Origin: Hymenobacter rubidus
GTDB taxonomy: Bacteria; Bacteroidota; Bacteroidia; Cytophagales; Hymenobacteraceae
Length of the DNA: 45,454 nt
Direction: 5' to 3'
Assembly (NCBI RefSeq): GCF_016734815.1
Contig: NZ_JAERQF010000041.1
Coordinates: forward strand, 1 to 45,454
Within the stretch, counting starts at the first letter, position 1. Every line of letters starts with the position of its first letter. Positions 39,677-45,454 of the stretch are shown here, in pieces. The notes beneath the pieces were generated by a model. It did no database searches. It worked only from the letters and a program-made list of their open reading frames with translations, and was not told where the DNA came from. Made by a program: the position numbers and the translations under genes.

Positions 39677-40165
39677 ATGCCTTACCCTCCTGTTCCCTCT
39701 TTTGAGGCCGATGAGCGACTGCGCTGGGTCGAGCGCGTGGCCCGGCTTATGGACAGCCAGTTCCAACTGCCCGGCACGCGCTTCCGCTTTGGCCTCGACC
39801 CGCTGCTGGGCCTGGTGCCCATCGTGGGCGACCTTTCCACCACGGCCGTATCCATTGCCCTGCTGCTGACCATGCTGCGCCACGGAGCCAGCGGCGCGGT
39901 GGTGGTACGCATGGGCCTCAACATTCTGATTGATACCGTCATTGGCGGCATTCCAGTGGTGGGCAACCTGTTCGACTTTGCCTACAAAAGCAACGAGCGC
40001 AACGTGGCCCTGCTGCGCCGCCACTACGCCGAGGGCCGGCACCAAGGCAGCGGCCGCTGGCTAATCCTGAGCCTTTTGCTCGGGTTGACAGTCGTGTTGG
40101 GACTGGCCATCTGGGGCAGTGCGGCCCTGTTGCACTGGGGCTGGCAGTACTTGGAGAAACATTGA
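39677..40165 (+). CDS. DUF4112 family membrane protein
   Basis: The 162-residue protein begins with an amphipathic segment (DERLRWVERVARLMDSQFQL) and the family core RFGLDPLLGLVPIVGDLSTTAVSIALL. It then has MGLNILIDTVIGGIPVVGNLFDFAYKSNERNVALL and a C-terminal membrane helix (about 132-155). DUF4112 proteins are widespread and uncharacterised. The start at 39677 is preferred because the upstream extension to 39530 is low-complexity and the family begins here. It is divergent from the DUF92 gene. Confidence 0.9.
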   Translation: MPYPPVPSFEADERLRWVERVARLMDSQFQLPGTRFRFGLDPLLGLVPIVGDLSTTAVSIALLLTMLRHGASGAVVVRMGLNILIDTVIGGIPVVGNLFDFAYKSNERNVALLRRHYAEGRHQGSGRWLILSLLLGLTVVLGLAIWGSAALLHWGWQYLEKH

Positions 40166-40189
40166 AGCTGTTTGGGAAGGGTCTCGCCT

Positions 40190-40287
40190 GCCGGTCGGAC
40201 GCCTACGGCGTCGGACCGGTCGTCGGTCAACGGTCGTTGGCGCCTCGTTCGGGAGGCAGCCGGTCGGACGCCTACGCCGTCGGACCG
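40190..40287. repeat. Pair of near-identical palindromes
   Basis: GCCGGTCGGACGCC occurs at 40190 and again at 40259. Each is completed to a 29-bp imperfect palindrome (40190-40218 and 40259-40287) that differs at a single base. Both hairpins lie just after the DUF4112 gene. They may act as terminators or be a further small repeat family. Confidence 0.8.
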
Positions 40288-40343
40288 AGCGGAACCGACT
40301 GCCTAAACAACGTCATTTGTACTGAGGCCAGAGATTAAAGGCC

Positions 40344-40386
40344 CGTCCTGCTTCGACTGCGCTCATTGCTGCGCTCATTGCTGCGC
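40344..40386. repeat. Degenerate type A arm with TGCGCTCATTGC tandem units
   Basis: GCTTCGACTGCGCTCA at about 40350 matches the right arm of the type A hairpins. It then runs into two TGCGCTCATTGC units (40358-40381). This mixes the type A repeat with the CATTGCT array motif and shows that the two families can combine. Confidence 0.6.
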
Positions 40387-40397
40387 ACACCATTATA

Positions 40398-40440
40398 AAG
40401 CAAAAAGCCCGTTTCCAAACCAGAAACGGGCTTTTTGCTT
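40398..40440. terminator. Strong terminator, probably once behind a tRNA-type gene
   Basis: Arms 40398-40415 and 40423-40440 are perfect 18-bp complements with a 7-nt loop and AAAAA/TTTTT flanks within the stem. On the minus strand it directly follows the tRNA-like 3' fragment at 40442-40465. Confidence 0.9.
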
Positions 40441-40441
40441 G

Positions 40442-40465
40442 TAGAGAGCGAGGGACTTGCCCCTC
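40442..40465 (-). other. tRNA-like 3' fragment, possible attachment-site scar
   Basis: On the minus strand GAGGG-GCAAGT-CCCTC looks like a T-arm with a one-base-short loop, followed by GCTCTCT and A, resembling an acceptor 3' strand with its discriminator base. There is no D- or anticodon arm upstream, so it is not a functional tRNA. Integrative elements that insert in tRNA 3' ends leave such a copy beside their integrase gene. An integrase-like N-terminus starts 190 bp away at 40654. Confidence 0.4.
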
Positions 40466-40653
40466 CCGACTTCTTTCGACCGATTTTTCTCGAAATATTC
40501 GGCCAAAAACGCGGAGTGCGGTTTCTGGGGGCAGGCGCCTGTCGGACGGTGTCGGACAAAGGCGGGGGGAATCGGCGATTTTGTCCCCCGAACTGTCCCC
40601 CGGGGGACATAATTGGTTTACCTTCGGAGTGGAAACGAACCCTCCCTTTTTCT

Positions 40654-41499
40654 ATGGCAACTGTCTCCTTTTTGCTCAAGGAACCCAAGGCCGACCCTGG
40701 AATCGTCAATACTCCGGCCAAGGCGACAGTTAGTGCCCTGGAGTTGCAAAACGCCCTCGATAGTTTACGCTTGAGTGCTACTTCTGCGATACGACAGAAA
40801 GTATTAGTGCATACCCTCATCGCAGCCACCATTGAACAGGGGAAATTTACAGACTTCGAGGAATACCTAGGCCGAATGCCCACCACGGTTAATCAGGCAC
40901 ATACGGCACTTAGCAGCTGGTTATTGCATTATTACCAAATGGCTCACCGTGAAACCGATGCTCAACGCATGCGGGTGGCTTTGCTTGCCCGCTATCCCGG
41001 CGATGCAGAAACGGAAAACATGGTGCGTCTCTCAACGATTGTCGCCCACCGGGCGAGTACATCAGCCTCTCTTGGCCAAGTAGACGTGGCTGCGCTGCGG
41101 AAAGTGGCTGGCTCGGGTACCACTTCGGCACGCGTAGCGTGCCCGTTAGCCCGGCGTTATGAGCCCTCCTGTCCCTGCCGTTTTCCTACGCAAGAAGCTG
41201 CTCGTCCGCTGGCTGGACGTACCAATACCTCAGTCCACGTATCTACTGTATTGGGAGATATATTCCCCAATCCGGCGGGTGAACAAGTCCACATTAGCTA
41301 CTCCTCAGTGGTTGGCAATGGCTTGCTATATTTAGAAGTACGCAACACCTTGGGCCAAACGGTACAGCAGGTACCCTTGTCGGGCGCATCCGGGGAAATC
41401 CAACTCCCTGTTGGTCACTTAGCTGCCGGCTTGTATCAGGTAGCCGTGGTTAGCAATGGCCGGTGCCTGGCTACCCAGCGCCTGGCGGTTGCACATTGA
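40654..41499 (+). pseudogene. Chimeric gene: integrase N-terminus stub fused to T9SS protein tail
   Basis: The 281-residue frame begins MATVSFLLKEPKADP, which resembles the arm-type DNA-binding start of Bacteroidota tyrosine integrases. After about 15 residues the sequence changes to a helical region (LELQNALDSLRLSATSAIRQ, LLHYYQMAHRETDAQRMR) of the type found before sorting domains. It ends in a T9SS type A sorting domain (FPNPAGEQVHISY ... LPVGHLAAGLYQVAVVSNG). There is no signal peptide, so the product cannot be exported as expected. The region upstream (40580-40610) has TGTCCCCCG direct repeats and the GTCCCCCGGGGGAC palindrome, similar to what I recall before such integrases. I infer a deletion that joined two unrelated genes. 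Confidence 0.6.
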
Positions 41500-41505
41500 G
41501 TTGAA

Positions 41506-43044
41506 ATGAGAATGAATGCTTTCTATCGCCCTTTCATCACCGGCCTGCTGCTGGCCGCCGCGGGCGTTGCGGGCCACGCCCAGCAAATTGTCTGCGAGCG
41601 GCTGCTCACGGCCCCGGGCTTAGACGTGCCTGCCCCGACGGCGTGTGCCGCGCCCAACGGCGAGTTTGTCATCAGCGGGGCGGCGCGTCCCGCGGGCAGC
41701 ACCAGCACCGCCCTGGCCACCCACACCTTCGTGGCCCGGCTGCGCGCCACCGGCTGCGACACGCTCTGGCAACGCCGCCTGCCGCACTCGGTGCCGGCCT
41801 ACGCCGTCTCGGCCGTGCAGGCCGACGCGCGGGGCCTCTGGCTGCTGACCTACGACACGCTCGTGGCCAATACGGTCGGCGTCCGGTTGTGGCACCTGAA
41901 CTCGTCCGGCCGCGTGCGGCAGAAAGTATCCCTAGTAGGGCGCACCCCCCGGGAATTTCCCACCTACCTGCTGCCCGCTACAGATGGCGGCGTGTACGCC
42001 CTGAACTACAGCGTCTCCTCCGCCCTGGGCGCCCCCCGGGCCCCGGCCGTGCTGCGCTTCGACAGCACGGGCGTCCAACGCTGGCGCCACAACTACGGGT
42101 TTACCGCGCCCAACGAAGGGGTCAACCTGGTGTACACGCCAACCGGCACGGTGCTGCTCGCAGGCATGACCGGCACGAACACGAATCCGGCCAGCCACTA
42201 CAAGTTGCTGGAGATAGAACCGGGCCGGGGCGACTCACTGCGTGGTGTCAGCCTGCCCTGGGCCCCGGGCGTGACGTATGACCAAGCCGTTCGGCTCAAT
42301 AATCAGCCCTTGGACGCGATTGCGCTGCGCCAAGGGGGGTATGTATTGCCTTCCATGGTCAACGCGTCCAGTACCCAAACCGGGCAGTTGACGCGCGTCG
42401 ACGCGGCCTTTAACGTGCTATGGCGCTACCAACTGCCCATCACCGGCAGCAGCGCCGCCGACATTCGCGAGGTGACGCAGGTCCGCGAGTTGGCCGATGG
42501 CACGCTGGTGGCCTTGGTGCGGCTGCAATACCCCGGCCGTACGTTCTGGCTTTACCGCCTCAACGCCACCACCGGGGCCCTGCTGGCTATTTATCCGTTC
42601 GTCTCGGCCTACAGCACGCTTCAACTCCACCCCGCGCACCTGTTGGCGGTGGCCGCCGATTCGACGCTTTTGGTGGTCGGCAGTTCGCAGGTAGCCGGCA
42701 CCGCGCAGGTGGGCGGCATCTACGTGGCGCGGCTGCGGGTGCCGGGCCTGCCGCGCGTCGTCACGCCGGCGCTGCCGCTGGCTCCCCGGCCGGGGAGGGC
42801 ATCCGTGGCCTTTGCCCTCTACCCCAATCCGGCCCACGACGCGGTGACGGTGGACGTGCCCGCGGGCAGTGGCGCGGGCGGGCTGGAACTGCGCGACGCG
42901 CTGGGCCGGCGGGTGCGGGCCCAAGCCATGCGTTCGGGCGCCCCGCCGGTGCAGTGGTCGCTGACCGACCTGACGCCTGGGCTCTACGTCGTCGTGTGGC
43001 ACAGCGCCCACGGGACGGCCATGCAGCGCTTAACCGTCGAATAA
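41506..43044 (+). CDS. Secreted T9SS cargo protein, beta-propeller-like
   Basis: The 512-residue protein has a signal peptide (about 1-25, ending GHAQQ). A long beta-rich body has recurrent strand patterns (TFVARLRATGCDTLWQRRL, VLRFDSTGVQRWRHNYGF, LTRVDAAFNVLWRYQLPI), suggesting a propeller of PQQ-like or similar blades. It ends in a T9SS type A sorting domain from about residue 440 (FALYPNPAHDAVTVDVPAG ... GLYVVVWHSAHG...RLTVE). It starts 6 bp after the chimeric gene and may share its transcript. No enzymatic motif was recognised. Confidence 0.85.
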   Translation: MRMNAFYRPFITGLLLAAAGVAGHAQQIVCERLLTAPGLDVPAPTACAAPNGEFVISGAARPAGSTSTALATHTFVARLRATGCDTLWQRRLPHSVPAYAVSAVQADARGLWLLTYDTLVANTVGVRLWHLNSSGRVRQKVSLVGRTPREFPTYLLPATDGGVYALNYSVSSALGAPRAPAVLRFDSTGVQRWRHNYGFTAPNEGVNLVYTPTGTVLLAGMTGTNTNPASHYKLLEIEPGRGDSLRGVSLPWAPGVTYDQAVRLNNQPLDAIALRQGGYVLPSMVNASSTQTGQLTRVDAAFNVLWRYQLPITGSSAADIREVTQVRELADGTLVALVRLQYPGRTFWLYRLNATTGALLAIYPFVSAYSTLQLHPAHLLAVAADSTLLVVGSSQVAGTAQVGGIYVARLRVPGLPRVVTPALPLAPRPGRASVAFALYPNPAHDAVTVDVPAGSGAGGLELRDALGRRVRAQAMRSGAPPVQWSLTDLTPGLYVVVWHSAHGTAMQRLTVE

Positions 43045-43218
43045 ATCGCCCGTTGCCGCTAGCCTCCGGAGCCGTAGCCACAACAGGGTCAAGAGAGAAG
43101 GTCGAGGTAGATGAGCACGTTATCCTGCTGGGTTTAGTACTCAACAGTAGCTGTTCTCAAATGCTCAGCTTACAGCGAATTCGGAGTGAGTGTACGGGTT
43201 TTAAAGGTAGCTTGCGCT

Positions 43219-43605
43219 ATGCAAACCTATTCGAATGATTTGCGCCAGCGCGTAGCGACTGCTTACGCCACTGGGCAGTTTACGATTGGCCAGGTGGCCA
43301 GCCGCTTTGCCGTTTCCACCTCGTTTGTGGAGAAGTTGCTCCAACGCCAGCGCATCAGCGGCTCGGTGGCCGCCCTGCCCCACCGCGGTGGCCCCGCGCC
43401 CCGTCTGCAGGAGGTCGACCGCCACCGCTTGGCGGCCTGCGTGGCGGCCCAGCCCGACGCAACGCTGGCCGAACTGCGCCAGCAACTGGTGGCCACCGGC
43501 AGCCCCGCCGTGGGGCCAACCGTGTTGTGGCAGACGCTGCAAGCGCTGGACTTGCGGCGTAAAAAAAGAGTCTGCACGCCGCCGAGCGCGACACCGAACG
43601 CGTGA
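43219..43605 (+). CDS. IS630 transposase, ORF A (helix-turn-helix part)
   Basis: The 128-residue frame holds the DNA-binding part: residues 1-60 form a helix-turn-helix (YSNDLRQRVATAYATGQFTI, SRFAVSTSFVEKLLQR) and 60-115 a second small helical domain. At LDLRRKK the frame meets a run of seven A (43561-43567). Staying in frame gives a short unrelated tail, while slipping back one base continues into ORF B without a stop. The start at 43219 fits the family N-terminus. Confidence 0.88.
   Translation: MQTYSNDLRQRVATAYATGQFTIGQVASRFAVSTSFVEKLLQRQRISGSVAALPHRGGPAPRLQEVDRHRLAACVAAQPDATLAELRQQLVATGSPAVGPTVLWQTLQALDLRRKKRVCTPPSATPNA
43561..43567 (+). other. Probable -1 frameshift slippery site (A7)
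   Basis: The AAAAAAA run followed by G lies where the ORF A frame and the ORF B frame can be joined by a -1 shift. The shifted reading RKKKSLHAAERDTERVKDLR gives the continuous transposase expected for the family. Several IS630 elements use such sites. Confidence 0.75.
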
Positions 43606-44168
43606 AGGACCTGCGCCGGGACTTTCTCGAAGCCCTGCAGAACGAAGACGTGACCCGCTTCAAGTTCGTGGACGAGACGAGTATCAACCTGACCTACACC
43701 CGCCGGTACGGCCGTGCCCTGGGCGGGCGGCGGGCGGACGCGGCCGTGCCGCTGCACAACGGGCCCAACGTGACGGTGGTGGCCGCCCTCTCGGCCCAGG
43801 GCGTGGAGGCGGTGATGGAACTGGACGGGGCCGTCAACACGGCCAGTTTCACCGTGTACGTGGAGCAGGTGCTCGGGCCGGGCTTGCAGCCGGGCGACGT
43901 GGTTGTATTGGACAACTTGCGGGTCCACAAGGCGGCCGGCCTGGCCGAACGGGTGGAAGCACGCGGCGCCCGGCTCCTGTTTCTGCCGCCCTACTCGCCG
44001 GATTTTACACCCATCGAACTGGCCTTCAGCAAACTCAAAACCCACCTGCGTACCGCCGCCGCCCGCACCCGCGAGGCCCTGACAGCTGCCTTGCAAGCGG
44101 CCCTGGCCTGGGTAACGGCCGAGGATGCCCAAAACTGGTTTGGCCACTGTGGTTACCACGTACACTGA
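43602..44168 (+). CDS. IS630 transposase, ORF B (DDE catalytic part)
   Basis: The 188-residue frame from the GTG at 43602 carries the DDE domain. The first aspartate is in FKFVDETSINL, the second in VVVLDNLRVHK, and the glutamate in PPYSPDFTPIELAFSKLK. It ends in NWFGHCGYHVH, shared with the degenerate copy at 45153-45454. It is most likely made as a fusion with ORF A through the slippery site, giving about 316 residues. The GTG overlaps the ORF A stop, so independent initiation is also possible. Confidence 0.88.
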   Translation: MKDLRRDFLEALQNEDVTRFKFVDETSINLTYTRRYGRALGGRRADAAVPLHNGPNVTVVAALSAQGVEAVMELDGAVNTASFTVYVEQVLGPGLQPGDVVVLDNLRVHKAAGLAERVEARGARLLFLPPYSPDFTPIELAFSKLKTHLRTAAARTREALTAALQAALAWVTAEDAQNWFGHCGYHVH

Positions 44169-44184
44169 CTATGAAATCGCTCTA

Positions 44185-44356
44185 GGCTTTCATAAACGGC
44201 GCAAACCAGAGTAACTGTATATAATCTGAATTCGCTCTAATTGTATCTAGATGCGCCTCGTGCAGGAAAATGGAATCTCTAATTATTATCAAATTGTCAT
44301 CAAAATAATAACTTTTAGGCAGTGGTCTAACTAGGTGTGATTAACGTAGAGCAGTT
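44185..44356. other. Gap beyond the IS630 with a second end-like sequence
   Basis: No gene is seen. TCTGAATTCGCTCTA (44225-44239) matches the outer 15 bases of the right terminal repeat at 13 positions, ending in TA about 55 bp beyond the true end. It may be the end of a nested older copy or an alternative end. The rest is AT-rich and featureless. Confidence 0.4.
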
Positions 44357-44470
44357 ATGATAATCACGACGCAGTTATGTGGGCGTTGCGCCAGCGACCA
44401 AGTGCGCAAGAACGGCAGCAGCGGCGGGCGGGCCAAGTACCAGTGCAAGGTCTGTGCATACCGAGGCTAC
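44357..44470 (+). pseudogene. Truncated IS1-type InsA (zinc ribbon) fragment
   Basis: About 38 codons from the ATG at 44357 encode CGRCAS, VRKNGSSGGRAKYQCKVCAY and RGY, the four-cysteine zinc ribbon at the start of IS1-family InsA. The sequence then breaks off, and within 10 bases a fragment of an unrelated gene begins on the other strand. The remaining InsA helix-turn-helix and InsB are missing. Confidence 0.7.
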
Positions 44471-44479
44471 CTGCACCTT

Positions 44480-44556
44480 TCAATCGGCTTTGACCGTGTT
44501 AGCTTGTTGCGCCGTTTCCACGACTTTCTGGAATTCATCAAAATCTAAAGCCGCAT
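44480..44556 (-). pseudogene. Degenerate N-terminal fragment of the 38502-38765 gene family
   Basis: On the minus strand this reads ALDFDEFQKVVETAQQANTVKAD-stop, against ALNFDEFQKIVETAQQADAVKAD in the intact gene. The ATG (44556-44554) is separated from this frame by a 2-base insertion and the frame stops where the parent continues. It is a non-functional copy, with roughly three quarters of the bases shared over the stretch. Confidence 0.75.
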
Positions 44557-44971
44557 GCAGCGAAGGATAAAGTATTGCTAAAGATAGAGAATTGCGGAGG
44601 TGTTCTCTGCTTTGACACAATTTACCGGCAAACTCGTCGAAGTCCCAAGGCCTCTACGCCGTTGTTCCCATCGGTTAGGTAAATTGTCGAGCATCGTCCC
44701 GGTGTTTTCCCAATACCAAGCAGGAGCATCGGACTTCACCAATACAGAAGAGAGGCATTTTGGCATGGTTCGCTCTATACATTGCATGCAACAGACTAAT
44801 GGCAACGTTTTACTTGCTAACATATTCGTATCCATCTACATAATAGCTGATTTTAAGCCTTAGCAACCTTGAAGCAACTTTTTGCACGGGAAAGTGTGCA
44901 TTTCTGGGTTGCAACCTTGCTACCATTTAATACCTGGGCCGCGTTTTTAGCGTAATTCTACGGTAAGCATT
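44557..44971. other. Unassigned stretch inside the decayed mobile region
   Basis: Short open frames exist on both strands (plus 44600-44863, minus 44578-44835). Neither shows a recognisable domain, signal or family motif, and they overlap each other. The minus frame has WYWENTG and CVKAEN stretches that could be part of a real protein, but I cannot support either choice. Composition is lower in GC than the core genome. Confidence 0.3.
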
Positions 44972-45136
44972 GTGGGTACACGAACAGCGGCGCGGCTGTT
45001 GGCCATCAGTCCCAAGCTGCGCTACCACTGGCAACAGTCCCAACTCGTGGCCGAAGTGGGCAGTAAGTAGCCCGTAAACCGGAGGTACGGGCTCTGCGCG
45101 CCTGCCTCAAACGGGCCGAGCAAGAACTGGACATTT
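44972..45136 (+). pseudogene. IS3-family OrfA remnant, frameshifted and cut off
   Basis: The plus strand encodes TRTAARLLAISPKLRYHWQQ, like the helix-turn-helix and YxW core of IS3 OrfA, then a stop at SK*. In another frame it continues as EVRALRACLKRAEQELDIL, the leucine-zipper segment that normally runs on as ERDILKKA. The sequence ends at ATTT/TA where the terminal repeat of the degenerate IS630 copy begins. Confidence 0.65.
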
Positions 45137-45454
45137 TAGAGCAGATTCGAGGTCAGTGTAGATGATATCCACAATGCGCAAACCAATTTTTCGCGTCGGT
45201 TTCGGTTATCCAGTCGAGGGCTGCTCGCAGGGCGTCAGCCAACGCGTCACGGGTGCGGGTCTTGGCCTTTTGAGCTTACTAAAAGCCAGTTCGACGGGCG
45301 TAAAAGCAGGCGAATAGGGCGGCAAAAACAGCAGACGGGTTGCCGCCCCGCGGGCGGCCACTGCTGGCCGCCCGCGGGGCCTTGTGCACGCGCAGGTTGT
45401 CGAGCACGACCACTTAGCCGGGCACGAGCGTAGGGCTGAGCACCTACTCGAGGT
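45137..45454 (-). pseudogene. Degenerate IS630-family transposase copy (C-terminal part, runs off the window)
   Basis: The end repeat is 45137-45162. The minus-strand reading gives PG-stop-VVVLDNLRVHK, then LLFLPPYSPAFTPVELAFSK, then after a frameshift TRTRDALADALRAALDW and NWFAHCGYHLH-stop (45155-45153). A stop replaces the aspartate after PG, and the stretch between HKA and RLLFL has been replaced by a 16-bp perfect hairpin (45345-45380). The gene is dead. Its 5' part lies beyond the window edge. Confidence 0.8.

Larger units (their letters stand above)
43171..44184 (+). mobile_element. IS630-family insertion sequence, apparently complete
   Basis: Left (43171-43196) and right (44159-44184) terminal repeats match at 21 of 26 positions in inverted orientation, and both outer ends are TA. 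The element is about 1,014 bp with two overlapping transposase frames joined by a probable -1 frameshift. Size, TA ends and DDE motifs are typical of IS630. Related end sequences occur at 199-224 and 45137-45162. Confidence 0.88.

Noticed and set aside
40442..40465. Functional tRNA gene
   Set aside because: Only a T-arm-like and acceptor-like 3' segment is present; the D and anticodon arms are missing and the T-loop is one base short.
44578..44863. Overlapping opposite-strand small genes
   Set aside because: No domain, signal or conservation evidence favours either; recorded only as an unassigned stretch.

Overview
The window looks like a chromosomal segment of a high-GC Bacteroidota, most like Hymenobacter or a close relative. 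The evidence is: four proteins ending in type IX secretion (T9SS, Por-type) sorting domains, a TonB-dependent receptor with a carboxypeptidase-regulatory-like N-terminus, TAnnTTTG-type -7 promoter boxes, near absence of Shine-Dalgarno sites, very high third-position GC, and dispersed intergenic hairpins of the 'CGTCATGCTGAGC...CGAAGCATC' type. The genus assignment is inference from these features, not from a search.

Positions 1-10700 are housekeeping and secreted functions: a CinA/PncC-type amidohydrolase, a secreted zinc phospholipase-C-like protein, a cyclophilin lipoprotein, a stand-alone BLUF photoreceptor, a tandem pair of M13 metallopeptidases on the minus strand, and xseA-xseB (exonuclease VII). 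Positions 10.8-13.5 kb hold an unassigned two-gene module (small soluble protein plus seven-helix membrane protein) and a histidine kinase/response regulator pair whose regulator is only a receiver domain. A TonB-dependent receptor without a SusD partner, a secreted unknown and an alkyltransferase-like protein follow. Positions 18.5-24.6 kb are a complete MFP-RND-TolC tripartite efflux operon. Positions 25.9-30.0 kb are a minimal ethanolamine operon: permease, EutB, a DUF985 cupin and EutC. The gaps inside both operons carry long hairpin repeats.

Positions 30-40 kb hold a second zinc phospholipase-C-like protein, a 1,565-residue GEVED/Ig-like T9SS surface protein, a ferredoxin-adenylate cyclase fusion, a small AT-hook-tailed protein, and DUF92 and DUF4112 membrane proteins. 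From about 40.4 kb the character changes to a decayed accessory island. It begins with a terminator, a tRNA-like 3' fragment and what looks like the first residues of a tyrosine integrase fused to the tail of a T9SS protein. A second T9SS protein follows, then a complete IS630-family element with a -1 frameshift site. After that come fragments of an IS1-type InsA, a gene fragment copied from the 38.5 kb gene, an IS3 OrfA remnant and a second, degenerate IS630 copy running off the window.

No CRISPR array, rRNA, intact tRNA or recognisable defence system was found. The best candidates for something not well described are the operon-gap hairpin family, the 10.8-11.9 kb two-gene module, the ferredoxin-cyclase with a replaced base-recognition residue, and the integrase/T9SS chimera at a tRNA-like attachment scar.
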